Shown: positions 43,951-53,537 of the stretch, one piece after another
Layout of the letters: each line of letters begins with the position of its first letter
Position numbering within the stretch: position 1 is the stretch's first letter
The notes under the pieces: generated by a model
Seen by the model: only the letters and a program-made list of their open reading frames with translations
What the model was told of the DNA's origin: nothing
Databases searched by the model: none
DNA from: SFHK01 sp045538305
GTDB lineage: Bacteria > Bacillota > Clostridia > Christensenellales > Aristaeellaceae
Direction: 5' to 3'
DNA length: 64,000 bases
Assembly: GCA_045538305.1 (NCBI GenBank)
Contig: JAZSRC010000091.1
Location: 6,509 to 70,508, forward strand
Translations under genes and position numbers: made by a program

Positions 43951-45183
43951 TCAGCCGTATACCTCGTCAATCGCGCGCCTTGTAATCTTGACAAAATCCG
44001 TGAAACGGCCCTTTTCACCCCGAACCGTATGCGTATCCCTGAGAATAATCTCAGGATATCCGGCTTTGGCTTCCTCAAGGCTCTTTTTCATATAGGCAAA
44101 CACGCGCTTCTCATCAAAACACTCGCCCGCAAGATGCGCAGGGTTGGGTTTCCACGTAAGAATATAGTCCTTTTTAAGCCGCTTTGCCATTTTCTCAAGA
44201 TTGGCCCACGGGCAGGCGGCAACGCGGCGAAGATTCTGAAGGGTAAGCACCGCGTCAAGCTTTTCCGTCAGATCGTCGCAGCAGCCATATCCGGTCAGCC
44301 CAAAGGGAGAAAGCAGCGCCCGGTCATACGGGTAGATAAATTCTGCAAACATTTCCGGAGATACACAGGAGAATTCCTGCGCCTCCGCAGCAGCCCACAC
44401 GTGCGAAAGCGGTACTCTTTTTCCGCTTTCGTCAGGCAAATCGTTTGTATAGCCAAGACCGCCGGTATAGTGGTAGGTATAGTCGTTATTGCATTCGATC
44501 AGCCCTGCGCGCGCAGCCTTCTCCGTAAGCTCGCGCAGGCCTTCCGCAAAAAAGGCAAATACATCCTTTACCATGTTCTCCTCATCGATTAAATCGACAA
44601 GCATGTTGTCAAGACCGCGAAAATCGCAGTATATATGGGCGATGTGGTAATCAATCACCTTTATGCCCGTAAGCTTTACATTCAAGAATTGACCGCAGGC
44701 ATCTGTCAGTTCCTTTACTTTTTTGATCGCATCCTTTTCATCCACATACAGATCCGGCTTTTTCAGCTTTTTCCAGTCGGACGGCTTTTCTATTACCGGC
44801 TGAAATCCCCATGAGCCTCGGCCGGTCTGATCCCTTCGGGTATATTCAAGCCCCCAGTCCCTGTTTACGGGAATGGAAGAAATGGGAATATCAAACGAGT
44901 TTTCAATAGGCGTATCATCACCAATGTGCTGAAAGCGGAATATGCGCTTTCTCAATTCCCTCTCCACATCGCGGGCAAAGGCATCTGTGGTTAAAAGCTC
45001 ATTTTCCCCGATCAGCTCCGTCCATGAGCCCTCGGGCGATACGAAAACAGGCGGTCTGTTTCCCCGAAGGGAAGTGTGTTTTTTCCATAATTCCCGTTTT
45101 TCCGCCTGCTCCGGCATATGAGCGATATCAAAAACCTGCGCCGAAAGCGACATCAATATCCCTTTATCTTCGGCTGTAAACAC
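43951..45183 (-). CDS. Uroporphyrinogen decarboxylase-fold protein of unknown substrate
   Basis: 410 residues, cytosolic. The late region YGCCDDLTEKLDAVLTLQNLRRVAACPWAN and ILTWKPNPAHLAG resembles the URO-D/methyltransferase superfamily, which includes heme enzymes and corrinoid methyltransferases such as MtaA and MtbA. No heme gene is nearby, so a methyl-transfer or unknown role is more likely than heme synthesis. The start is a GTG behind AAGGGGGGG; an ATG 25 codons upstream has no ribosome site. A promoter with an extended -10 (TGGTACAAT, about 45216-45224) lies upstream. Confidence 0.65.
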   Translation of the reverse strand: MFTAEDKGILMSLSAQVFDIAHMPEQAEKRELWKKHTSLRGNRPPVFVSPEGSWTELIGENELLTTDAFARDVERELRKRIFRFQHIGDDTPIENSFDIPISSIPVNRDWGLEYTRRDQTGRGSWGFQPVIEKPSDWKKLKKPDLYVDEKDAIKKVKELTDACGQFLNVKLTGIKVIDYHIAHIYCDFRGLDNMLVDLIDEENMVKDVFAFFAEGLRELTEKAARAGLIECNNDYTYHYTGGLGYTNDLPDESGKRVPLSHVWAAAEAQEFSCVSPEMFAEFIYPYDRALLSPFGLTGYGCCDDLTEKLDAVLTLQNLRRVAACPWANLEKMAKRLKKDYILTWKPNPAHLAGECFDEKRVFAYMKKSLEEAKAGYPEIILRDTHTVRGEKGRFTDFVKITRRAIDEVYG

Positions 45184-45271
45184 CTTTATCCCCCCCTTAA
45201 AACGTATAACGAATTGTACCATATCCATCCGCCCGAAATCAATCGCAAAAGACCGCAAAACATTGGTGCGG

Positions 45272-45300
45272 TTGCAATTTGCATTTAATTGGTGTATAAT
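45272..45300 (+). promoter_or_regulatory. Promoter of ftsK
   Basis: TTGCAA (45272-45277), 17 bases, perfect TATAAT (45295-45300), 38 bases before the start. Confidence 0.75.
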
Positions 45301-45337
45301 GCATAATTGGTAGGAATATCTTTTTTACGGAGGAGTC

Positions 45338-48300
45338 ATGGCAGCAACAAAATCCACCCCCACGCGTGCAAACCGTAAAGCCCCCGCAGGCCGTCCGGCA
45401 GCCTCTCGCAAGAAGCCCGATCAGGAACCAAGACGCGAAGTACTCGGTACGCTCTTTATCGTTGTAACGGTAATTATCATATTGATCGCAATTGTTTTCC
45501 ATCCGACGGAGTATTCCATCGGCTATTCCGTATACCGACTGATCACCGGCCTGTTTGGAAATATGATATGGGTTCTGGCCCTTGCAACCGCTGCATCGGC
45601 CTATTTGTCATTCCGTTCCGGAGATGATTCGCCAACGCTTGGAAAATGCTGTTTAATGGTGTTTGTGCTGGCGTTTCTGCTTCTGACCGCCATTGAAGTT
45701 TTCTACATCCGGGACATTGCCGAGAATATGAACTATACCGGCTATGTCAATTTCCTTTCCTATTCTTATCGTGCGCATACGGGCAGCGGCCTGATGGGCG
45801 CGCTGCTGGCATGGCCCCTATACAGCCTGTTTTCCGAAATCGGAGCGATACTGGTTGTACTGATGCTGGCGCTTCTGGCGCTTGTCGGAATGCGCGCCTT
45901 CTCCATCCGCGCGCTGGGCTCCAGACTCTCCTCTCGCATTGATTCCTATAAGGCTGCGCGAAACGAGCGCCGTTACGAAGACGAATCCCGCACGGAGGAA
46001 GAGGAAAAACCGCGAACCGCCAAGCATATCCCTTCCAAAAAGGCAGCATATGCTCTTGAAAAGACGGCGCATGAGAAATCATATCGCGTAAGAAATGCAG
46101 CGCGCAGCCGTTCCGCTTCCAAAACCGACGATATTTTCACCGTCCGCCCCTCATACCGAAGAAAACCGGGCGAAGGACTGTATAACGAACGAATGGACGA
46201 CGACTATGTGGACACTACCGCACCTATCCGCCTTCCCAACCTGAAAAAGGGAGAACGCCGCATAACGCCGGTAAAGTCCGCCTCGAAGGAGTTTGAAATT
46301 CCCGAGATCGAGCCTTCTGTACAGAGCACGTATTACGGCGAAGAGTATAAGCCTGCATCGACCAGACCTTCCAAAAAGGGTTCAAAAGCTGCAAAGCCTG
46401 TAAAGAAGGCGCCCGTTATTGAGCAGATCGACCTGATGACTGCCGTACGCGAGGAAGATCCGGAAGTCAGGAACAAGAAGTATGTGAAAAACGCCCTCAA
46501 AAAGCATGACCGCAAGGCAAAGCCGGTGCTTACATATTCTCTGGACGATACCGAATACGCAAAAAAGACCGCTGCAAAGAAAAATGCAGCAAAAAAAGAG
46601 GATCCTGAAATCATGCCCGAAATCAAGCTTCCTAATATTCTTAACGAAGAAGATTTTCCGGCAAGAAGTGCAAAGCCTGCAGGAAACAAGCCGGCAGAAA
46701 AGCCTGCCATCGTTTCCGAGCCCGCTGCGCCCGTAAAAAAGGCAGCTCCGGCCCCCAAGCCCTCCTTCTTTGAGGACGAACCCGTACCTGAAACCAAGAA
46801 AGAATCCCCCAAAGGTCCCGCGCCCTTTAAGCCTACAAGCGGCATCACTCAGACGGAAAACTCAGGAGAATACTCCTTCCCGCCCATTGATCTGATGGAG
46901 GCCGCCGAAGAGCCTAAGCGAAACGAATCAGGCTACGATCCACAGGATATGCAGCGCGCAGAGATTCTTGTAAATACGTTCAAGAACTTCTCCATTCCCG
47001 TAAAGATCACGGGCATATCGCACGGTCCTGCCGTGACGCGCTTTGAGCTTCTGCCCTCCCCCGGCATCAAGGTCGGACGCCTTGCTTCCTACACGGATGA
47101 CATTGCCATGAACCTTGCCGCCGTTTCCGTACGCATTGAAGCGCCAATTCCCGGAAAAAGCGCCGTCGGCATTGAAGTACCGAACGTGAAAAAGGAAATT
47201 GTGCGTCTGCGGAATGTGCTTGAATCCAAGGAAGCAAAGAACGCTTCCTCGCGTCTGACGGTGGCGCTCGGCAAGGACAACAGCGGAAAATATATTCTGG
47301 CCGATCTGGCCAGCATGCCGCATGTGCTCATTGCCGGTCAAACCGGCAGCGGAAAAAGCGTCTGCATCAACACCATTATCATCTCCATCCTCTACCGCGC
47401 AACGCCCGACGAGGTGCGCATGATCCTGATTGATCCCAAGATGGTAGAGCTGAACGCCTACAACACCATTCCGCACCTGCTGGTTCCCGTTGTTACCGAT
47501 CCTAAGAAAGCTGCAAGCGTACTGGAATGGGCGGTTTCCGAAATGACACGCCGATACAAGGAATTCGCCGCGCATGGCGCCAGAAACATCCAGTCCTACA
47601 ACCAGAAGCTGCCGCCCGATGAAAAGAAAATGCCGCAGATCGTACTGATTGTAGACGAGCTCGCCGACCTGATGATGACAGCGCCCCGCGATGTGGAAGA
47701 AGCAATCAACCGCCTGGCACAGCTGGCGCGTGCCGCCGGCATTCATCTGGTCATTGCTACTCAGCGTCCGTCAGTAGACATTATCACAGGCGTTATCAAG
47801 GCCAACATTCCCACGCGTATTGCCTTTACCGTTGCCAGCGGCGTTGACAGCCGTACGATTCTTGACAGCTATGGCGCTGAAAAACTGCTTGGCAAGGGCG
47901 ACATGCTGTATTTGCCGTCCGACCGCAACAAGCCCCTGCGCGTACAGGGCGCATGGGTAAGCGAGGCGGAGGTACAAGCAGTGGTAGACTACATTTCGCA
48001 GACCGAAAGCACCAATTTTGACGAAGATATTCTGGAGCATATGGAAAATGCCGTACTGTCCGACGCCGAAAAGCACGACAAGACAAAAAATGACGAAGAG
48101 AATACGGTTGACGAACTTTTCCAGATCGCCGTGAAATGCGTAATCGACGCCGGTCAGGCCTCCATCAGCATGCTGCAGCGAAAGCTGCGTGTAGGCTATG
48201 CCCGCGCCGGCCGCCTGATCGATGAAATGGCAGCGCGCGGCATTGTAAGCCAGTCGGAAGGCTCCAAATCGCGCGAGGTACTTTTGACGCGCGAGCAATA

Positions 48301-48340
48301 TCAGGAGCTGTTCCCTGATGATACCCTGAATAACGTCTGA
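45338..48340 (+). CDS. ftsK: DNA translocase FtsK/SpoIIIE
   Basis: 1000 residues. Four or so N-terminal helices (about 40-200) anchor it at the septum, and a long charged, Lys/Pro/Glu-rich linker (about 210-530) follows. The motor has Walker A GQTGSGKS (about 667-674) and Walker B IVLIVDELADLMM. The gamma domain ends the protein (SISMLQRKLRVGYARAGRLIDEM), which reads DNA polarity sequences. It pumps chromosomes through the septum at division or sporulation. RBS CGGAGGAG. First gene of a run with rimO, pgsA and cinA. Confidence 0.96.
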   Translation: MAATKSTPTRANRKAPAGRPAASRKKPDQEPRREVLGTLFIVVTVIIILIAIVFHPTEYSIGYSVYRLITGLFGNMIWVLALATAASAYLSFRSGDDSPTLGKCCLMVFVLAFLLLTAIEVFYIRDIAENMNYTGYVNFLSYSYRAHTGSGLMGALLAWPLYSLFSEIGAILVVLMLALLALVGMRAFSIRALGSRLSSRIDSYKAARNERRYEDESRTEEEEKPRTAKHIPSKKAAYALEKTAHEKSYRVRNAARSRSASKTDDIFTVRPSYRRKPGEGLYNERMDDDYVDTTAPIRLPNLKKGERRITPVKSASKEFEIPEIEPSVQSTYYGEEYKPASTRPSKKGSKAAKPVKKAPVIEQIDLMTAVREEDPEVRNKKYVKNALKKHDRKAKPVLTYSLDDTEYAKKTAAKKNAAKKEDPEIMPEIKLPNILNEEDFPARSAKPAGNKPAEKPAIVSEPAAPVKKAAPAPKPSFFEDEPVPETKKESPKGPAPFKPTSGITQTENSGEYSFPPIDLMEAAEEPKRNESGYDPQDMQRAEILVNTFKNFSIPVKITGISHGPAVTRFELLPSPGIKVGRLASYTDDIAMNLAAVSVRIEAPIPGKSAVGIEVPNVKKEIVRLRNVLESKEAKNASSRLTVALGKDNSGKYILADLASMPHVLIAGQTGSGKSVCINTIIISILYRATPDEVRMILIDPKMVELNAYNTIPHLLVPVVTDPKKAASVLEWAVSEMTRRYKEFAAHGARNIQSYNQKLPPDEKKMPQIVLIVDELADLMMTAPRDVEEAINRLAQLARAAGIHLVIATQRPSVDIITGVIKANIPTRIAFTVASGVDSRTILDSYGAEKLLGKGDMLYLPSDRNKPLRVQGAWVSEAEVQAVVDYISQTESTNFDEDILEHMENAVLSDAEKHDKTKNDEENTVDELFQIAVKCVIDAGQASISMLQRKLRVGYARAGRLIDEMAARGIVSQSEGSKSREVLLTREQYQELFPDDTLNNV

Positions 48341-48367
48341 CAAATCACAAACGGAAGGTGAGCACTA

Positions 48368-49681
48368 TTGAAAAAGGTCGGTATGGTATCGCTTGGCTGC
48401 TGCAAAAACCGCGTGGACAGCGAAGTCCTGCTCGGCATTCTGAAGGACAACGGGTACGAAATCGTCTCCGACCCGAAAGAAGCCGAAATCGTATTTGTAA
48501 ATACATGCGGCTTTATTGCCCCCGCCAAGGAAGAATCCATTGAAACCATATTTGAAATGGCCGAATACAAAAAGACAGGAAAACTGGAAAAGCTGTTTGT
48601 CACAGGCTGTCTTTCCCAGAGATATTCCGAAGAATTGTATGAGGAAATGCCGGAAGTGGATGGATTTATGGGCGTTTCCGATTATGAAAGCGTGCTGGCG
48701 ATGCTCAAAAAAGCCAATCAGGGGCACCGTCCCATGCATATGAGAGACGGAGAGCGGTTTATAAAGGCGGATCGAGTGCTGACCACGCCGCCCTATACGG
48801 CATATGTCAAAATCTCCGACGGCTGCGACAACAAGTGCACCTATTGCGCGATTCCGCTGATCCGCGGGCCGTACCGTTCACGTCCATATGACGATATTAT
48901 GGAGGAATGCCGCGCCTTTGCCGCACGAGGTGTAACGGAGCTGGTATTCATCGCTCAGGATACGTCGCGCTACGGAAACGATTTTGAAGGAAAGCCCCTT
49001 CTGCTTACAAAGCTGCTTCGCGACGCCAGCCAGATCGACGGTATAGAGTGGATCCGCGTTTTGTATTTCTATCCGGATACCGTTACGGACGAGCTGCTTC
49101 AGGAAATGCGCGACAATCCAAAAATCTGTCCCTATCTGGATTTACCGCTGCAGCACATCGATCCCACGATTCTTCAGCGTATGAACCGGCGCGGAACGCC
49201 GGAGCAAATCAAAGATATCCTGCGCCGAGTACGGGAGTACGGCATCTTCGCCAGAACCACAATGATCGTAGGCTTCCCCGGCGAAACCGACGAACAGTTC
49301 GAGTCTCTGCTCAATTTTGTCAAAGAAACAAAATTTGACCGGCTGGGCGCGTTTACCTATTCGCCTGAGGACGATACGCCGGCAGCGGTAATGCCCGGTC
49401 AGATCGAGGAAGAGGTTAAGCAGCAGCGTCTGGATGTGCTGATGATGCTTCAGCAGGAGATTTCTCTGGAAAGCAATCAGAAACGCATCGGCCAAACGGT
49501 GAAGGTTTTGGTAGAAGGCCATGAGGATGGGCTGTACATTGCCCGAAGTCAGCTGGAAGCGCCGGAAATTGATGGCGTCATCCGCTTTTCAGGAAATGGG
49601 ACCCTTGCCTCGGGCGAATACGTAAATGTACGAATCACAGACTGCGATGCATATGATTTGATGGGGGTGTTGATTGAATGA
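48368..49681 (+). CDS. rimO: Ribosomal protein S12 methylthiotransferase
   Basis: 437 residues, cytosolic radical-SAM enzyme that adds a methylthio group to Asp of ribosomal protein S12. The N-terminal cluster-binding SLGCCKNRVDSE (Cys11), the radical-SAM CDNKCTYCAIP at about 154-162 and a C-terminal TRAM domain (from about 370) are present. The start is TTG, with GGAAGGTG upstream. 27 bases after ftsK, and its stop overlaps pgsA (ATGA). Confidence 0.95.
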   Translation: MKKVGMVSLGCCKNRVDSEVLLGILKDNGYEIVSDPKEAEIVFVNTCGFIAPAKEESIETIFEMAEYKKTGKLEKLFVTGCLSQRYSEELYEEMPEVDGFMGVSDYESVLAMLKKANQGHRPMHMRDGERFIKADRVLTTPPYTAYVKISDGCDNKCTYCAIPLIRGPYRSRPYDDIMEECRAFAARGVTELVFIAQDTSRYGNDFEGKPLLLTKLLRDASQIDGIEWIRVLYFYPDTVTDELLQEMRDNPKICPYLDLPLQHIDPTILQRMNRRGTPEQIKDILRRVREYGIFARTTMIVGFPGETDEQFESLLNFVKETKFDRLGAFTYSPEDDTPAAVMPGQIEEEVKQQRLDVLMMLQQEISLESNQKRIGQTVKVLVEGHEDGLYIARSQLEAPEIDGVIRFSGNGTLASGEYVNVRITDCDAYDLMGVLIE

Positions 49682-50238
49682 ATCTGCCGAATAAGTTAAC
49701 CGTTCTCAGAATCCTTCTCGTACCTTTTTTTGTAGTATTCATCTCTCTTAAAAACAGTTCCGTATGTCAGATCATCGGTCTGGCCATCTTTATCATCGCT
49801 TCTTTAACCGATCTGGCTGACGGAAAAATCGCCCGTTCCCGCAATATGGTCACCGATTTCGGCAAATTTATGGATCCCATTGCCGACAAGCTTCTGGTTA
49901 TGAGCGCGCTGATTATATTGGTTGAGCAACAGCGTATGCCCGGTTGGGTATGCATGCTCATGCTGGCTCGTGAATTCATTATCAGCGGTTTCCGTCTGGT
50001 AGCGTCCACAAAGGGCACCGTTATCGCCGCAGGCATCTGGGGCAAGCTGAAAACCGTATCCCAGATGATTTACATCCCGATGGCCATTTTCCTGGTTCCC
50101 ATGAAGGAATTCGGCGAGGACGCGCACACCATTTGGGATATACTGACGGACGTCATGATGTATATCTCTCTCGCCCTTACGCTGTATTCCGGCTTCCAGT
50201 ATGTATGGAAAAACAAGCAGTATATCACCGATATGTGA
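49678..50238 (+). CDS. pgsA: CDP-diacylglycerol-glycerol-3-phosphate 3-phosphatidyltransferase
   Basis: 186 residues, inner membrane. It makes phosphatidylglycerol phosphate. The CDP-alcohol phosphatidyltransferase motif D48-G-x2-A-R-x8-G62-x3-D66-x3-D70 is complete. Four to six helices. Coupled to rimO by a 4-base overlap and 11 bases before cinA; this gene order is common in Clostridia. Confidence 0.95.
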   Translation: MNLPNKLTVLRILLVPFFVVFISLKNSSVCQIIGLAIFIIASLTDLADGKIARSRNMVTDFGKFMDPIADKLLVMSALIILVEQQRMPGWVCMLMLAREFIISGFRLVASTKGTVIAAGIWGKLKTVSQMIYIPMAIFLVPMKEFGEDAHTIWDILTDVMMYISLALTLYSGFQYVWKNKQYITDM

Positions 50239-50249
50239 GATGATTCATT

Positions 50250-51494
50250 ATGGTATGTGAAATCCTTTCCGTCGGCACGGAACTATTGATGGGGCAGGTT
50301 GCCAATACCGACGCCCAGTACATATCCCAGCGGCTGACAGCCGTCGGCATCTCCGTTTACCGCCATATGGTCGTTGGCGATAATGCAGGCCGACTGCACG
50401 AGGCGCTCGCCTCTGCGCTGGCAAGAAGCGACATGGTCATAACTACCGGCGGTCTTGGCCCGACAGAAGACGATCTTACCAAAGAAACCGTAGCCGCTCA
50501 TTTTGGCCTCAAGCTGATAGAAGACGCTGACAGCCTCTCGCGTCTTAACGAAATCGCCCGCCGCTACGGGCGGAAAATGACTGAAAACAACTACAAACAG
50601 GTGCTTATGCCTGAAGGGGCTATCGTAATGCCCAATCAGGTTGGCACGGCTCCCGGCTGCATCATCGAAGCCAAAGATAAGATCGTAGCCGTTCTCCCCG
50701 GCCCGCCCTCCGAAATGAAGGCCATGTTTGAAGCGCACCTTTTCCCCTATCTTCAGAAAAAAAGCGGTCAGACGCTTGTTTCACGTTACCTTCGCATTTT
50801 CGGAATCGGCGAATCCACGCTGGAAACCATGCTGATTGACCTTTTCCATTTAGGAACGCCTACGCTCGCCCTTTATTGCTCAACCGCAGAGAATACGTTA
50901 CGCTTATCCGTCATGTGCGGTCCGCATGATAACCCGGACGCCATCCTGGACCCCGTTGAAAATGAAATCCGTAATCGCCTCGGAAACGCGATATATGCAG
51001 AAGGGCTCTCAGAAACCATGGCGGGCGTTGTCTTTAAGATGCTCAGGGATAAGAAGCTTACCGTTTCATTTGCAGAAAGCTGCACGGGCGGCATGCTTGC
51101 TTCTTCCCTTGTGGATCAAAGCGGTTCGTCGGAAGTATTCAACGAAAGCTATGTCACCTATTCAAATGATGCTAAGATCAGACTCCTTGGCGTAAAACCT
51201 GAAACGCTTATGACAAAGGGCGCGGTCAGCAGGGAATGCGCCGAGGAAATGGCCGCAGGCGCAAGAAAGCGGAGCAATTCAGATTACGCGCTTTCCATTA
51301 CAGGTATCGCCGGCCCGGACGGCGGAACCATCGAAAAACCCGTGGGCCTTGTTTATATCTCTCTTGCAGACAAAAACGGCTCACACGCTCATGAATTCAG
51401 ATTTCACGGCAGCAGAACAGACATCAGAACCGCCAGTATCAAACACGCGATGAACCTGCTCAGGCTCGCGCTGATAAAAAATGATGAATCATAG
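50250..51494 (+). CDS. cinA: CinA-family protein (nicotinamide-nucleotide amidase type)
   Basis: 414 residues, cytosolic. The N-terminal MoCF-like domain has EILSVGTELLMGQ and TTGGLGPTEDDLT. The C-terminal amidase domain starts at about 270 with SFAESCTGGMLASSLVDQSGSS, and Ser of AESCTGG is the nucleophile. CinA recycles pyridine nucleotides (NMN deamidase, ADP-ribose pyrophosphatase). The start has only a weak GAGATGA site. It overlaps the next GTPase gene by 14 bases. Confidence 0.93.
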   Translation: MVCEILSVGTELLMGQVANTDAQYISQRLTAVGISVYRHMVVGDNAGRLHEALASALARSDMVITTGGLGPTEDDLTKETVAAHFGLKLIEDADSLSRLNEIARRYGRKMTENNYKQVLMPEGAIVMPNQVGTAPGCIIEAKDKIVAVLPGPPSEMKAMFEAHLFPYLQKKSGQTLVSRYLRIFGIGESTLETMLIDLFHLGTPTLALYCSTAENTLRLSVMCGPHDNPDAILDPVENEIRNRLGNAIYAEGLSETMAGVVFKMLRDKKLTVSFAESCTGGMLASSLVDQSGSSEVFNESYVTYSNDAKIRLLGVKPETLMTKGAVSRECAEEMAAGARKRSNSDYALSITGIAGPDGGTIEKPVGLVYISLADKNGSHAHEFRFHGSRTDIRTASIKHAMNLLRLALIKNDES

Positions 51495-53433
51495 CATACG
51501 AAACATCGGTATATTTGCTCATGTTGATGCGGGAAAAACCACGCTGTCAGAGCGCCTTCTTTTAAAAACCGGCGAAATCCGTACCTTCGGAAACGTAGAT
51601 TCAGGCACTGCCCATACCGACAGACTGGATGTTGAAAGGCGGCGCGGCATCAGCGTTAAGGCAGCATGTGTGCCCCTTTCATGGAAAGGCGTTTCCATCC
51701 GTCTGATCGATACGCCCGGGCATGCCGATTTTGCCTCCGAAATCGAGCGCGGAATGTGGGCTATTGATGGCGCTGTCCTCCTTATCTCCGCCCCGGACGG
51801 CATTCAGCCGCAGACCGAGGCGCTTTTTAAGCAATTAAAAAAGCACCGGATTCCGACGCTTTTATTCCTGAACAAAATGGACAGAGGAATTTATTCCTTA
51901 GGCGAAGCGATCTCTGTGGTCAGAAAGCAGCTTACGCCCATGGCCTACGATGCGTTGAGCCCGGAGGATGAGATGTCCGCCATAGCCGAAACGGACGAAG
52001 AGGCTCTGGAGGCATATATGGAAGGCGAAGTATGGCCGGACGCGCAGCGCAGCGCCCGCGCCTCCAAATGGGTGCATACGGGCGAAATTCATCCGATTCT
52101 GGCGGGCAGCGCAATAGTCGGAGACGGCGTTGAAGCGCTGCTGGACGCTGTCATCACATACCTTCCGCCGCCGGTCCTTGCGCCAGACAAACCCCTTTCA
52201 GGCATCGTCTTTGCCGTTGAGCAGGACAGCCTGATGGGACGCGCAGCCTATGTGCGCCTGTTTTCCGGCGCGATAAAAAACCGCGAAATGGCGCCGGTTC
52301 ATGTGCATACGGAAAACGAATACGGCGCGGGCGACAGCTTGGAGGAAAGAAAAATCACTCAGATCCGCTCACTGGGCGCATCCGGTAAGGGTGAAGACAT
52401 CGGTGAAATGCAATCCGGCGATATTGCTGTGGTGTATGGCCTTGGCGATATCAAAACCGGCCAGATTATCGGCGAAAAAAGCCTGCTGCCAAAGAAAATT
52501 GCGGCCGGCGATATGCGCGCGCCCCTGTTTATGACAAAGGTACTGCCCGAGTCCTCGGAGCAGCTGCCCGCGCTTAAAAAAGCGCTAGAAACGCTTTCAG
52601 CAGAGGATCCGCTGCTTGATGTTTCCATGATTGCAGGCAGCATGCATGTGAAGCTGATGGGCGCTATACAGCTGGAAGTCCTTTCGGAGGATCTTCTGTC
52701 GCGCTTCCACCTGCGCGCAAGCTTCTCGCAGCCTGAGGTCATATACCGAGAAACAATAAAACAAACTTCGGTTGGTTTTATTGCCTACACCATGCCAAAA
52801 CCATGCTGGGCTGTAATCAAATTCGAAATCATACCAACGCCCCGCGGAAGCGGCGTAACATTTGAAAGTCTGGTATCTCCAAGGGAGATCAAGCTGCGCT
52901 ACCAGCACCAGATCGAAAACGCCATTCCCCTGGCTGTTCGGCAGGGCATGCTGGGCTGGCAGGTGGACGACGTGCACATCCGCCTGATCGGGGGCGGAGA
53001 TCACGAAATCCACACCCATCCCCTTGACTTTATCGTCGCAACGCCCATGGCGTTTATGGACGGCCTCCAAAGGGGCGGAAGCACACTTTTAGAGCCCATT
53101 CTGGAAATGGATATTACGGTAGATGAAAACGGTGCGGGAAAGATCATCGGCGAAATGAACGCCATGCGCGGGACAATTCTTTCCACAAGCGCGTCCGGCG
53201 GCAAAATGACGCTTTTATGCGAAGCCCCTGCAGCAGAATGTGCGGATTTTCCCGTGCGCTTTGCGCGCATTACCTCCGGCCGCGGCGCTCTGTCCTCTCG
53301 TTTAAAAGGCTACCGGGAATGCGACCTATCCATGGGAAAAACCTGCGAACGCCGCGGCGTACACCCACTGGATACTTCAAAATACATTCTGGCAGCCAGA
53401 AGCGCGCTGGAAGGCGGCATATTCGAACGATAA
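51481..53433 (+). CDS. TetM-like translational GTPase (EF-G paralogue)
   Basis: 650 residues, ribosome-associated. G1 is AHVDAGKT, G2 RGISVKAA, G3 DTPGHADF and G4 NKMD, followed by EF-G domains II-V (LLEPILEMDITVDENGAGKIIG is domain V-like). The order and the length match ribosomal-protection proteins such as TetM/TetW (639 residues). Clostridial chromosomes often carry such paralogues without resistance. Coupled to cinA by a 14-base overlap, so a housekeeping role is likely. Whether it removes tetracycline cannot be told from the sequence. Confidence 0.88.
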   Translation: MMNHSIRNIGIFAHVDAGKTTLSERLLLKTGEIRTFGNVDSGTAHTDRLDVERRRGISVKAACVPLSWKGVSIRLIDTPGHADFASEIERGMWAIDGAVLLISAPDGIQPQTEALFKQLKKHRIPTLLFLNKMDRGIYSLGEAISVVRKQLTPMAYDALSPEDEMSAIAETDEEALEAYMEGEVWPDAQRSARASKWVHTGEIHPILAGSAIVGDGVEALLDAVITYLPPPVLAPDKPLSGIVFAVEQDSLMGRAAYVRLFSGAIKNREMAPVHVHTENEYGAGDSLEERKITQIRSLGASGKGEDIGEMQSGDIAVVYGLGDIKTGQIIGEKSLLPKKIAAGDMRAPLFMTKVLPESSEQLPALKKALETLSAEDPLLDVSMIAGSMHVKLMGAIQLEVLSEDLLSRFHLRASFSQPEVIYRETIKQTSVGFIAYTMPKPCWAVIKFEIIPTPRGSGVTFESLVSPREIKLRYQHQIENAIPLAVRQGMLGWQVDDVHIRLIGGGDHEIHTHPLDFIVATPMAFMDGLQRGGSTLLEPILEMDITVDENGAGKIIGEMNAMRGTILSTSASGGKMTLLCEAPAAECADFPVRFARITSGRGALSSRLKGYRECDLSMGKTCERRGVHPLDTSKYILAARSALEGGIFER

Positions 53434-53473
53434 ACGCCGCGAATGGAATGCCGTTCCCGCCTTCGCTACATTA

Positions 53474-53526
53474 TAATAAGAGCATGGGACTGTTTCACTG
53501 ACTGAAACAGCCCCATGCTCTTATAT
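53474..53526. terminator. Bidirectional terminator after the GTPase gene
   Basis: A long hairpin: ATAAGAGCATGGG pairs with CCCATGCTCTTAT, an inner CTGTTTCA/TGAAACAG stem follows after a mismatch, and A/T-rich feet flank it. It separates the plus-strand operon from the converging AraC gene. Confidence 0.85.
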
Positions 53527-53537
53527 ATCGAAGATAA

